This document shows positions 43,287-51,932 of a stretch of DNA of 64,000 nt, one piece after another. The translations under genes and the position numbers were made by a program. Origin of the DNA: Clostridiaceae bacterium Marseille-Q4145 (lineage in GTDB: Bacteria; Bacillota; Clostridia; Lachnospirales; Lachnospiraceae); NCBI GenBank assembly GCA_018223365.1, contig JAGTTP010000002.1, positions 434,001-498,000 on the forward strand. The letters are read 5' to 3'. Position 1 is the stretch's first letter. Every line of letters starts with the position of its first letter. The notes beneath the pieces were generated by a model that saw only the letters and a list, made by a program, of their open reading frames with translations, was not told the DNA's origin and did no database searches.

Positions 43287-43916
43287 CTAACCTTTATAAT
43301 ACAGCATGGCATTACAGATGGTTGCTGCAATGTTGCTGCCGCCCTTTCTTCCTCTTGGAACAATATAGGGAACCCCCGCCGTCATGATCAGCTCTTTGGC
43401 CTCTACCACGTTGACAAAGCCTACCGGTGCACCGATGATCAGTGCCGGATTTACCTTGCCTTCCTGGATCAGCTCATAGAGACGGATCAGTGCAGTCGGT
43501 GCATTTCCCACTGCAAAGATCACTTCTTTGCCGAGAGCTGCGCCCCGCTCCATGCAGATGGCTGCACGGGTACATCCCCGCTCCTGGGCTTCTTTTGCCA
43601 CATCCTCGTCGGACATGAAGCAGTAAGCTTCTCCGCCGTACTCTGCCAGCTTTTTCTTATTAATTCCGGACCATGCCATCTTCGTATCAGTGACAATGAC
43701 AGCGCCTCTTCTTAAGGCTTCCACGCCCAGCATAGCGGCATTTTCGGAAAAACACAGGTTGTCCGCATAGTCAAAATCTGCAGACGTATGGATACAGCGT
43801 TTTACAATGGAGAACTGGGGCTCAGGCCAGGTTCTTCCATTTAACTCCTGCGTGATAATCTCCATACTGCGCTTCTCTATCTCATTTGGTTTTACAATCT
43901 TAATCTCATTCAGCAT
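43287..43916 (-). CDS. cbiC: Precorrin-8X / cobalt-precorrin-8 methylmutase
   Basis: Moves a methyl group from C11 to C12, giving (cobalt-)hydrogenobyrinic acid. The 209-aa protein contains the catalytic-histidine strand FSIVKRCIHTSADFDYADN (about residues 36-54) and the distal segments VGNAPTALIRLYELI and GAPVGFVNVVEAKELI (about 140-180), with GRKGGSNIAATICNAMLY at the end. Start and the upstream cbiP stop share bases (TGATG). Length is normal. Confidence 0.95.
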   Translation of the reverse strand: MLNEIKIVKPNEIEKRSMEIITQELNGRTWPEPQFSIVKRCIHTSADFDYADNLCFSENAAMLGVEALRRGAVIVTDTKMAWSGINKKKLAEYGGEAYCFMSDEDVAKEAQERGCTRAAICMERGAALGKEVIFAVGNAPTALIRLYELIQEGKVNPALIIGAPVGFVNVVEAKELIMTAGVPYIVPRGRKGGSNIAATICNAMLYYKG

Positions 43917-45421
43917 CAGATCCCCGCCTCCAGAATTTCGTATATTTTTTTCATGTCAAATGATGATCTGACCAGATCTGCCAGCTTGTCATATTCCTGC
44001 TCTTTGTGAGCAGCCAGATCAAAGTGCCAGCTGCCGTAATCAAGGCCTTTGCTTCTCATAAGCTCCCGGATCATGCTCTCTGCAAAATCATCCGTATCAA
44101 AAAGACCGTGGAGGTAGCTTCCCAGAACGGTACCGTCCTCATTGGCAAGGGCGTCAATCCTTCCGTCCTCCAGACGAACCAGCTCCTGACAGCCGCCCAG
44201 ATTTTCGGAAACACCCATATGAATCTCATAACCGGTCACGTCTTTTCCTTCCCAGTCACTCCACAGGCCGGCACCCTTCCTCATGATGCCATGAATCTGG
44301 GTTCTGGTCTTAGATTTGGCAAAGACAGTCTTCGTATCCAGAAGACCCATGCCTCTCATGGTACCGCCGTGCTCCACATTGTCCGGGTCTTCCATGACTT
44401 TTCCCAGAAGCTGGAAACCGCCGCAGATGCCGATGATCGGCGTCTTCTTCTCTGCCTGCCGTAAAATCAGCGCTTCCATACCAGACTCCCGGAGCCACTG
44501 CATATCGTCCATGGTATTCTTTGTACCCGGCAGCAGAATCAGATCCGGATCTTCCAGCATGCCCGGCTGGGATACATACCGGAGTGATACCCCATCCATC
44601 CGCTCAAAGACGGAGAAATCCGTAAAATTAGAAATATGGGGCAGACGGATCACCGCCACATCAAGGCCTGCTCCTTTATGAGTCTGCTCAAGGCGGTCGG
44701 AAAGACTGTCTTCATCATCGATATCCAGCCGTTCCATAGGAACCACTCCCACCACCGGAATATCCGTCTTTTCTTCAATCATCCGAAGTCCCGGCTCCAA
44801 GATCTTCACATCCCCGCGGAATTTGTTGACAACCAGACCTTTAATCATGGCCTGCTCATCCTCCGGGAGAAGCTTTACAGTGCCGTATAAGGCCGCAAAA
44901 ACACCGCCCCTGTCAATATCTCCCACCAACAGTACCGGTGCTTTCGCCATTCTCGCCATTCCCATGTTGACGATATCATTTTCATGGAGATTGATCTCCG
45001 CAGGACTTCCTGCTCCCTCAATGACAATGATGTCGTACTCACTGCTCAGCCGCTCATAAGCTGCCAGCACATCCGGAATCAGCTGTTTTTTATTCTTATA
45101 ATAATCCATGGCCTTCATGTTGCCGCGGACTTCCCCGTTTACAATGACCTGGCTTCCCACATTGCTGGTGGGTTTGAGCAGAATCGGATTCATATCTGCT
45201 GTCGGATCAATACCGCATGCTTCCGCCTGCATGGCCTGTGCCCGGCCAATCTCCAGCCCCTCCTTTGTAATGTAGGAATTGAGGGCCATATTCTGGGATT
45301 TAAAGGGTGCCACTTTGTAGCCATCCTGCTTAAATACCCTGCATAGTCCCGCTGTCAGGAAACTCTTTCCGGAATTGGACATGGTTCCCTGCACCATAAT
45401 CGCTTTTGCCACGTTTCTCAC
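43916..45421 (-). CDS. cbiP: Cobyric acid synthase (glutamine-hydrolysing)
   Basis: Amidates side chains b, d, e and g of adenosylcobyrinic acid a,c-diamide. The 501-aa protein has the P-loop MVQGTMSNSGKSFLTAGLCR (residues 9-28), the CbiP hallmark KSQNMALNSYIT (about 42-53), VIEGAGSPAEINL (about 120-132) and the amidotransferase nucleophile in IIGICGGFQLLGK (about residue 337). It starts with GTG 45421 overlapping the cobD stop by 4 nt. Confidence 0.96.
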   Translation of the reverse strand: MRNVAKAIMVQGTMSNSGKSFLTAGLCRVFKQDGYKVAPFKSQNMALNSYITKEGLEIGRAQAMQAEACGIDPTADMNPILLKPTSNVGSQVIVNGEVRGNMKAMDYYKNKKQLIPDVLAAYERLSSEYDIIVIEGAGSPAEINLHENDIVNMGMARMAKAPVLLVGDIDRGGVFAALYGTVKLLPEDEQAMIKGLVVNKFRGDVKILEPGLRMIEEKTDIPVVGVVPMERLDIDDEDSLSDRLEQTHKGAGLDVAVIRLPHISNFTDFSVFERMDGVSLRYVSQPGMLEDPDLILLPGTKNTMDDMQWLRESGMEALILRQAEKKTPIIGICGGFQLLGKVMEDPDNVEHGGTMRGMGLLDTKTVFAKSKTRTQIHGIMRKGAGLWSDWEGKDVTGYEIHMGVSENLGGCQELVRLEDGRIDALANEDGTVLGSYLHGLFDTDDFAESMIRELMRSKGLDYGSWHFDLAAHKEQEYDKLADLVRSSFDMKKIYEILEAGI

Positions 45422-46479
45422 CTCGCTGTCTTCTTCAATGCTTCTATCAGCCGTTCATTGGCTTCATGATCTTTGACTGCCACCCGGTAACAGGTCTCAT
45501 CCAGTCCCCGGTAATTGCTGCATCTGCGGATCATAATCCCCTCCGGCAGAAGCCTGTCATAAAGATCCCGGATACCATCCGTGCGGAAGAACAGGTAATC
45601 TGCCTGTCCATCCCAGACGGTCATCCCCAGAATCTCCATCTCTTTTTTGAGATATGCCCGTTCCTCTCTCACAAGAGTAATGGCCTTCTCTTTGTATTCC
45701 CCTTCACCAAGGGCCGCAACGCCTGCTTCTGACGCCACCACGCTGACGCCCCAGCACTGTCCGGCTGCTTCCATCTTCCGAAGGAGCGCCCCATCACCGC
45801 AGACACCATATCCCAGACGGATGCCCGGCATGGCATACATTTTGGTAAAGGATCTTAAAATAAACAGATGTTTATATTCTGTTGTTTTCTGAATCAGCGA
45901 CCGTTCTTCCTGACCGGTAAAATCAAGGAAACATTCATCCAGCACCAGCAAAATACTCCTGCTTTCTGCCCGCTCCAGAATCCGGAGCAGCAGCTCCTGC
46001 TCTACCAGAATTCCGGTGGGATTATTGGGATTGCAGAGGAACATCACATCCATCTCTTCGGTCATCTGTTCCAGAATGTCTTCCCGCACCTGATAATCCG
46101 GCTGCATCTCATAGATGTGAATCTTCGTTCCCACCTGTTTTAATGCTTCCTCATATTCCAGGAACGTAGGGGCTGTTAAAAGGGCATGGGCAGGCTTCGT
46201 CCCATAGGCAAGGCGGTAGATGAGATCCGCTCCGCCATTCCCGCAGATCAGTGCTTCTTCCGGGACTTCATGGTACTCTGCCAGTGCATGCTTTAATTTC
46301 CGGCTTTCCGGATCCGGATAATGCTCCGCTTTATCAAGAGCCTCCATCACCGCCAGCCGGACCCCTGCCGGCATGCCCAGCGGATTGATATTTGCGGAAA
46401 AATCCAGAAATTTCCTGTCTTCTTTCGCTATCTGTTTCTGGATCTCCTCACTGTAAATATCTCCTCCGTGCTGTCCCAT
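45418..46479 (-). CDS. cobD: Threonine-phosphate decarboxylase (CobD type, PLP-dependent)
   Basis: A fold-type I PLP enzyme of 353 aa, related to histidinol-phosphate aminotransferase. Seen: FSANINPLGMPAGVRLA (residues 28-44), NGGADLIYRLAYG (near 80-92), FLCNPNNPTGILVEQE (about 151-166) and the PLP lysine in LRSFTKMYAMPGIRLGY (about 215). In this operon it is best read as CobD, giving (R)-1-amino-2-propanol phosphate for CbiB; the sequence alone could also fit an aminotransferase. No histidine biosynthesis genes are nearby. Confidence 0.88.
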   Translation of the reverse strand: MGQHGGDIYSEEIQKQIAKEDRKFLDFSANINPLGMPAGVRLAVMEALDKAEHYPDPESRKLKHALAEYHEVPEEALICGNGGADLIYRLAYGTKPAHALLTAPTFLEYEEALKQVGTKIHIYEMQPDYQVREDILEQMTEEMDVMFLCNPNNPTGILVEQELLLRILERAESRSILLVLDECFLDFTGQEERSLIQKTTEYKHLFILRSFTKMYAMPGIRLGYGVCGDGALLRKMEAAGQCWGVSVVASEAGVAALGEGEYKEKAITLVREERAYLKKEMEILGMTVWDGQADYLFFRTDGIRDLYDRLLPEGIMIRRCSNYRGLDETCYRVAVKDHEANERLIEALKKTAR

Positions 46480-46505
46480 GCCCGGTCCTCCTGTTTCTCT
46501 TTCTC

Positions 46506-48908
46506 TTATTTTCCGGCTTTTACATCAGCAAGAAGTACATTTCTGATTCCTTCTGCTGTGTATTCTACCGCCGACTGCCCTACGGCAAGTCCTGCTGCTG
46601 CCGCTGCCTTCTCCGTTACCGGTCCGATGCAGATGATCTTTGCCGGACAGTCCACACGGACGCCGTCTTCTTCCAGCATGGATGTAAAGGCGCGTACTGC
46701 AGATCCGCTGCACAGCGTCACATAATCCACCTGGGAAATCATTCTTCTTAACTCTTCTGCTTTCCGCAGATCCATTGCTGTATGATACATGGATACCTTA
46801 CTGTATACGATACCGGCTTCATCCAGCGCCTGATCCAGTTCCTTCGAAGCTTCTTCTGCACGCACCAGCACTACCCGCTCATCCTTCTGTAACGTCGGCA
46901 CCCACTCTTTGGCCAGTGTCCGGCTGGTATATTTCGTCGGCACAAAATCTGCCAGGAAACCTTTGCCTGCCAGTGCTTTCGCCGTACCCTCGCCGACTAC
47001 GGCAAATTTCAGGTTTGCAAGGCTTCTGAAATCTTTTCCTGCTGCCAGCAGCTTTTCAAAGAACAGCTCTACGCCATTGCTGCTGGTAAATACCATCCAG
47101 CTATACTGCTCCGGATGAGCCACCAGACGGTCGAGTTCCGGACTCTTCAGGGCTTCTGTATGAATCAGGCTGAATCGGATGGCTTCTGCGCCTTCCTCTT
47201 CCAGCACTTCTGCCAGATGTTCAGTCATCCGTTCTGTTGCGGTCACCAGTACCCGTTTTCCGGATAAGGGCTGATTCCCGTACCAGTTGATCTCATTTCT
47301 TAAAGAAACCACATCGCCGATCACCGTGATGGCAGGAGTCTGAATGCCTGCTTTTTTGGCTTCTTCCACGATGGTCTCCACGGTTCCCACAGCGACCTTC
47401 TGTCTGGCCGTCGTACCTTCCTGTACCACCGCTGCCGGAGTCTTCGGGTTCTTGCCGTTGGCAATGAGATTCTTTGTAATATTCGGAAGATTTTTAAGAC
47501 CCATCAAAAATACCAGGGTACCTTCTTCCTTTGCAAGGGTTCCATAATCAAGAACCGTGCTGTCCTTGTGGGCACCCTCATGTCCTGTAATCACATGAAA
47601 CGAAGAAGCATGATCCCGGTGGGTCACCGGAATACCCGCATAAGCCGGTGCTCCATAACAGGAGGACACGCCCGGTACGATCTCATAATCCACACCTGCT
47701 TCTCTGAGTTCCTGGGCTTCCTCTCCTCCGCGTCCGAAGATAAAGGGATCTCCGCCTTTTAAGCGGACTACATTCTTTCCTTCTTTTGCCAGACGGATGA
47801 GCAGCGCATTGGTCTCCTCCTGTTTCAGATGATGATGGGAAGAGCGTTTTCCTGCGTAAATCAGCTCTGCATCCGGTCTTGCTTCATTGAGCAGGGAATC
47901 CGTTGCCAGACTGTCATAGACCAGCACATCTGCGCTGCGGATACAGGATAAGCATCTTTGGGTCACCAGCCGCTCATCACCCGGTCCTGCGCCAACCAGC
48001 CATACCTTTCCCTGACAGATTTTCCGTGCCAGTTCCTGTCCAAGGGCTTCCGCCTGCTCAGGCTGAATTCCATTTTCAATGGAACCGGATGTCCGTTTTA
48101 CATGTTTTGCGTCCTGTGCAAACAGTACTTCCATGGAAAGCTTCGTTTCCTCCACTTTTGCCAGTGCTGCCGCCGGCGCATTACAGCTGCCCCCAATCGC
48201 TTTCAGGTAAGCACGCTCAGCACTTAGCATCGCCATCGCTTCTGCATCATTCAATGCTTCCATCACTTCTGTCAGATGTCCGTTCTTCGTCTCCACTGCC
48301 AGAATTGCCTGGCCGGCTGCCGGAAGGCACTGATCTGGTGACAGTTTTTCAAAATGGAATTCACCACCGGATACCATATCCAGACGCTCCAGTCCTGCGG
48401 ATGCCAGTACAATGGCATCATAGAGACCATCTGTCAGTTTTTTAAGCCTCGTCTGTACATTCCCCCGGATAGGCCGAATGACCACCAGCGGGTTCAGTGC
48501 CCGGATCTGCAGCTCTCTTCTTAAGCTTCCGGTACCTACCACACTTCCCGGTTTCAGGTCAACAAGCTTCGTTCCGTCTTTTGTAACGATCACATCCTCC
48601 ACAGGACCTCTCTTTAATGCTGCCCCGATTCCCAACCCTTTCGGGAAATCCATAGGCATATCCTTGGCGCTGTGCACCGCCAGATCGATCCGTTCATCCA
48701 GCAATGCCTCCTCCAGTTCCTGGGTAAAAACGCCTTTTCCGCCAAAGGACGTCAATGTCCGGTCCAGAAGCTCGTCACCCTTTGTGGACATCTCGCAGAT
48801 CTCCACCCGGATGCCCGGAAATGCCTCTTCTATCTTCTGTCTTACGATATTTGTCTGAACCAGTGCCAGGCGGCTCTTTCTGGTTCCGATCCTTATCAGA
48901 TCCTGCAT
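46506..48908 (-). CDS. HemC-CobA-HemD trifunctional fusion (porphobilinogen deaminase / uroporphyrinogen-III methyltransferase / uroporphyrinogen-III synthase)
   Basis: An 800-aa protein. Residues 1-299 are HemC: IGTRKSRLALVQT, the catalytic Asp in LAVHSAKDMP (Asp83) and the dipyrromethane-attachment Cys242 in IGGSCNAPA. Residues 301-541 are SUMT/CobA: KVWLVGAGPGDERLVT, VVRLKGGDPFIFGRGGEE and GIPVTHRDHASSFHVITGH. Residues about 549-800 are HemD: GKRVLVTATERM, FTSSNGVELFF and VTLCSGSAVRAF. One chain thus takes porphobilinogen through uroporphyrinogen III to precorrin-2, the branch committed to corrinoid and siroheme. AGGAGG precedes ATG 48908. Confidence 0.95.
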   Translation of the reverse strand: MQDLIRIGTRKSRLALVQTNIVRQKIEEAFPGIRVEICEMSTKGDELLDRTLTSFGGKGVFTQELEEALLDERIDLAVHSAKDMPMDFPKGLGIGAALKRGPVEDVIVTKDGTKLVDLKPGSVVGTGSLRRELQIRALNPLVVIRPIRGNVQTRLKKLTDGLYDAIVLASAGLERLDMVSGGEFHFEKLSPDQCLPAAGQAILAVETKNGHLTEVMEALNDAEAMAMLSAERAYLKAIGGSCNAPAAALAKVEETKLSMEVLFAQDAKHVKRTSGSIENGIQPEQAEALGQELARKICQGKVWLVGAGPGDERLVTQRCLSCIRSADVLVYDSLATDSLLNEARPDAELIYAGKRSSHHHLKQEETNALLIRLAKEGKNVVRLKGGDPFIFGRGGEEAQELREAGVDYEIVPGVSSCYGAPAYAGIPVTHRDHASSFHVITGHEGAHKDSTVLDYGTLAKEEGTLVFLMGLKNLPNITKNLIANGKNPKTPAAVVQEGTTARQKVAVGTVETIVEEAKKAGIQTPAITVIGDVVSLRNEINWYGNQPLSGKRVLVTATERMTEHLAEVLEEEGAEAIRFSLIHTEALKSPELDRLVAHPEQYSWMVFTSSNGVELFFEKLLAAGKDFRSLANLKFAVVGEGTAKALAGKGFLADFVPTKYTSRTLAKEWVPTLQKDERVVLVRAEEASKELDQALDEAGIVYSKVSMYHTAMDLRKAEELRRMISQVDYVTLCSGSAVRAFTSMLEEDGVRVDCPAKIICIGPVTEKAAAAAGLAVGQSAVEYTAEGIRNVLLADVKAGK

Positions 48909-48918
48909 GTTATCCTCC

Positions 48919-49650
48919 TTATACCTGATAACCTCTCGGAGTAATCATTCTTCCATTCTTTGTATATGTCTGGGAATTACCCACAATCACCACACTGAAC
49001 ATGTCAATGTCTGCATTTTTCAGTTCTCCCAGAGTCGTGATACAGGAGGACTCATCTTTTCGTCCTGCATTTCTCACAATCCCCACCGGAGTCTCCGGTT
49101 TGCGGTATTTCATCAGAATATCTGCTGCTTTTTCTACATAATCTACACGTTTTTTGCTCTTCGGGTTGTAAAGGCAGACGATCATATCACCCTGTCCTGC
49201 ACAATCCACACGCTTCATAATCAGATCAAAGGGTGTCATCAGATCACTTAAGCTGATCACTGCAAAATCATGCATGAGCGGAGCTCCCAGTACAGATGCC
49301 GCTGCACTGGCTGCCGTTACACCAGGAACTGTCTCAATCTCAATATTGGCATTCATCTCTTCCGCTACCTGATAGATGATGCCTGCCATACCGTAGATTC
49401 CGCTGTCACCGCTGGATACCATTGCAACGGTCTGGTCCTTCATTGCTTCCTCTACTGCCATCTGACAACGCTTTACTTCCTGCATCATCGGCGTTGCAAT
49501 GTAATTTTTATCCGGAAAGAATTCCTTTAAAATATTTACATAAGTGGTATAACCGGTAACCACATCCGCATTTTTAATCACTTCAATGGCTTTCTCTGTC
49601 ATATGCTCATAACCACCGGGGCCGAATCCGACTACGTATAATTTTCCCAT
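48919..49650 (-). CDS. cbiH: Precorrin-3B / cobalt-precorrin-3 C17-methyltransferase
   Basis: A ring-contraction methyltransferase of 243 aa with the class III SAM methylase layout: the N-terminal LYVVGFGPGGYEHMTEKA (residues 3-20), VSSGDSGIYGMAGIIYQV (about 79-96), ETVPGVTAASAAASVLGAPLMHDFAVISLSDLMTPF (about 105-140) and VGIVRNAGRKDE near the C-terminus. Length matches stand-alone CbiH without the nitrite-reductase-like extension seen in some lineages. The start lies 3 nt after the hemA stop. Confidence 0.95.
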   Translation of the reverse strand: MGKLYVVGFGPGGYEHMTEKAIEVIKNADVVTGYTTYVNILKEFFPDKNYIATPMMQEVKRCQMAVEEAMKDQTVAMVSSGDSGIYGMAGIIYQVAEEMNANIEIETVPGVTAASAAASVLGAPLMHDFAVISLSDLMTPFDLIMKRVDCAGQGDMIVCLYNPKSKKRVDYVEKAADILMKYRKPETPVGIVRNAGRKDESSCITTLGELKNADIDMFSVVIVGNSQTYTKNGRMITPRGYQV

Positions 49651-49653
49651 AAA

Positions 49654-50835
49654 TTATTCAATCTCCTTTAAATGTCCAAAAAATGCATAAAGCTCTGCCG
49701 GAGTGGAATGATCCCGCAGACGGTAAAACATCTTGTCAATCGCTTTATCAAGTCCCTTTTTCTCCACTTCCTGTTCCAGCCATTCCTTAAAAGAAGCCAT
49801 GTCGGGCAATGCCAGCTGGAATACCATCCAGCGTTCAAAATCCATCTGTACTTCGTCAAGGATCTGGTCCGCAGCCACAACCTCATGCTGTTTTTTCTCG
49901 TTATTTGTCCGGGCAAGCTCCTGGAAATCATCAATATCATAACGCATGATTCCCGGCAGTTTCTCCACCTTTGCCTCAATGTCAATCGGCACTGCCAGAT
50001 CCACCAGTACACGGGGTTTCTCTGTCACAAGCTTTTCCGCCATCTTACTGTAAGTCAGCGTATAATGAGGGCTGCTGGTAGCACTGATAATTGCATCCAT
50101 CTTATTGACCAGCTCGTACCGTTTTTCATATTCCATGATGCGGTATGTAATCTTGTGATGATGGTCTTCCCCTGCCTGTCCCATATTTCTGGACGTAATA
50201 TAAACCTCCGCACCATCAATGCACTGGAGGTTCTTTAACACCGTGCTTCCGATCTTACCGGATGCACCGATGATCATAACTTTTTTGCCATGAAGGGTTC
50301 CCAGCCCCTGTTCTGCTGCCTTGATGGCCATGGTAGCAGTGGATACACTGGTTCTGGAAAGATCCGTTTCTGTCTTTACCTTCTTGGCTGCCGTTACCGC
50401 ATAGCGGAACAGCGTATTCAGATAGACGCCGCAGGTGCCCGTCTCTCTTGCCTGATCATGGGCACGTTTCACCTGGCCGAGGATCTGATCCTCGCCCATA
50501 ACCATGGACTCAAGACCTGATGCCACATGAAACAGATGGCGTACTGCCTTGCTTCCATTATAAAAACGGATATAGTCGCCGATATTTTCCACATCCTGTG
50601 CGCCGGCAAATTCCAGCACCAGATCCTGCAGTTCCGTAAAATTGCCGCCCGGACAGGCAGTATAAATATAAACCTCTGTTCGATTGCAGGTACTGATAAT
50701 CACGCATTCTTCCGCGATGCCTCTCGCGATCATCTCCTTCATCAGTTCCTGCTGCTTCTCTGCCGGAAATGCAAACAGTTCCCGGACAGCCAGCGGTGTA
50801 TTATGATGACTGATTCCGATCAGTGCGATTCCCAT
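49654..50835 (-). CDS. hemA: Glutamyl-tRNA reductase
   Basis: Reduces glutamyl-tRNA(Glu) to glutamate-1-semialdehyde, the first step of C5-pathway tetrapyrrole synthesis. The 393-aa protein has catalytic Cys50 in IISTCNRTEVYIYT, the GLESMVMGEDQILGQVKRAH block (about 108-127) and an NADPH Rossmann motif MIIGASGKIGSTVLKNL (about 187-203). It has a short C-terminal dimerisation domain, and overlaps the cbiF stop (TAATG). No hemL or hemB is in the operon. Placement behind a B12 riboswitch makes tetrapyrrole supply here follow corrinoid demand. Confidence 0.95.
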   Translation of the reverse strand: MGIALIGISHHNTPLAVRELFAFPAEKQQELMKEMIARGIAEECVIISTCNRTEVYIYTACPGGNFTELQDLVLEFAGAQDVENIGDYIRFYNGSKAVRHLFHVASGLESMVMGEDQILGQVKRAHDQARETGTCGVYLNTLFRYAVTAAKKVKTETDLSRTSVSTATMAIKAAEQGLGTLHGKKVMIIGASGKIGSTVLKNLQCIDGAEVYITSRNMGQAGEDHHHKITYRIMEYEKRYELVNKMDAIISATSSPHYTLTYSKMAEKLVTEKPRVLVDLAVPIDIEAKVEKLPGIMRYDIDDFQELARTNNEKKQHEVVAADQILDEVQMDFERWMVFQLALPDMASFKEWLEQEVEKKGLDKAIDKMFYRLRDHSTPAELYAFFGHLKEIE

Positions 50836-51590
50836 TACTCCGTCACTCCCTTTCGGAATTCTGTGGTAAAGGTCTTGTCATACAGTTTGGACAGGTCATA
50901 ATCATTTCCAAGGAAATCTCCGACTACGGTCAGAGCCGTCTTGGTAATGCCTGCCTCCTTCACGCGTTCAGCAATATTGGTCAGATCACCGCGGACAATC
51001 TTCTGATCTTCCCAGGTCGCCTTATAGACAACAGCCACCGGAGTTTCCGGACGATATTCCTGTCTCAGAATCGCAGACATCTCATCCAGCATTCCAACGC
51101 TTAAGAAAATGATCATGGTGGCATTGTGCTTTGCCAGATCTACCAGCTTTTCCTTCGGCGGCATCGGGGTACGTCCTTCCATACGGGTCAGGATCACCGT
51201 CTGGCTCACGCCCGGAAGGGTATATTCCTTCTTTAACACTGCTGCAGTTGCAAGGAAAGAGCTGACACCCGGAATCACCTCATAGTCAATGCCCAGCTCA
51301 TCAAGTCTGTCCATCTGCTCTCTGTGAGCACCATAAATAGCCGGATCTCCCGTATGAACACGGGCAACCTTCAGACCCTTGTCTTCTGCATCTTTCATCA
51401 CATCAATGACTTCATCAAGGTTCATCAACGCACTGTTGTAAATAACAGCTCCCTCTTTTGCATCTGCCAATACCTGTGGATTGACCAGAGAACCTGCATA
51501 AATGATGACATCTGCGCTGTCAATAATCTTCTTTCCCTTAATCGTCAGAAGTTCCGGGTCGCCAGGACCCGCCCCGATAAATGATACCAT
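50835..51590 (-). CDS. cbiF: Precorrin-4 / cobalt-precorrin-4 C11-methyltransferase
   Basis: A 251-aa SAM methyltransferase and first gene of the cobalamin operon. Seen: the N-terminal MVSFIGAGPGDPELLTIKG, VARVHTGDPAIYGAHREQMD (about 76-95), the EVIPGVSSFLATAAVLKKEYTLPGVSQTVILTR block (about 104-136) and FLSVGMLDEM (about 161-170). ATG 51590 has GTGGAGGG upstream directly after the riboswitch-controlled terminator; the upstream frame to 51650 would run through that terminator and is rejected. Confidence 0.95.
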   Translation of the reverse strand: MVSFIGAGPGDPELLTIKGKKIIDSADVIIYAGSLVNPQVLADAKEGAVIYNSALMNLDEVIDVMKDAEDKGLKVARVHTGDPAIYGAHREQMDRLDELGIDYEVIPGVSSFLATAAVLKKEYTLPGVSQTVILTRMEGRTPMPPKEKLVDLAKHNATMIIFLSVGMLDEMSAILRQEYRPETPVAVVYKATWEDQKIVRGDLTNIAERVKEAGITKTALTVVGDFLGNDYDLSKLYDKTFTTEFRKGVTE

Positions 51591-51614
51591 GTGTTTTCCC
51601 TCCACGTAATAAAA

Positions 51615-51645
51615 GGAGTCCCCGCAACACAGCCGCGAAGACTCC
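51615..51645 (-). terminator. Riboswitch expression-platform terminator ahead of cbiF
   Basis: On the minus strand, GGAGTC and GACTCC arms with an inner CGC/GCG pairing are followed by TTTTATT, immediately before the cbiF ribosome-binding site. This fits transcriptional attenuation: cobalamin binding would favour this terminator over an antiterminator. Confidence 0.75.
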
Positions 51646-51721
51646 CTCATTTTTCTTTTGATCTGAATGTATTTCTTTGTCAGAAATTTTCAGGATCTGC
51701 TTTCTTCGGAAGCTCTCCCAG

Positions 51722-51886
51722 ATCAGATAGCAGGTCTCCTGACTCACGGTTTTTTAAGGAAGGACTTTCCCTTCTCACCCTGATAGGGCAATGGTTACTG
51801 CAGTCTCCTCATTCCCGCTTACAGTGGCCGGACCGTTCGGGCTTCTCACCCGATTCCCTGTTAGGCTTCACTAAGCACTTTCTGAT
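51722..51886 (-). promoter_or_regulatory. Cobalamin (B12) riboswitch aptamer
   Basis: On the minus strand the aptamer is closed by P1 ATCAGA/TCTGAT (51881-51886 with 51722-51727). It contains GGGAATCGGGTGAGAAGCCC, the conserved core GGTCCGGCCACTGTAA and the B12 box GAGTCAGGAGACCTGC. A terminator hairpin (51615-51645) sits between it and cbiF. It should switch off the whole cobalamin operon, including hemA and hemC, when adenosylcobalamin is plentiful. Confidence 0.95.
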
Positions 51887-51903
51887 GGTTTTGCATATAG
51901 GAA

Positions 51904-51932
51904 AGCATACCATATTTCTTATAGTTCGTCAA
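51904..51932 (-). promoter_or_regulatory. Promoter of the cobalamin operon
   Basis: TTGACG (51927-51932) and TATGCT (51904-51909) on the minus strand, 17 nt apart. The start would be near 51897, about 11 nt before the riboswitch P1 stem. The -35 box overlaps the last codons of ftsH. Confidence 0.75.
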
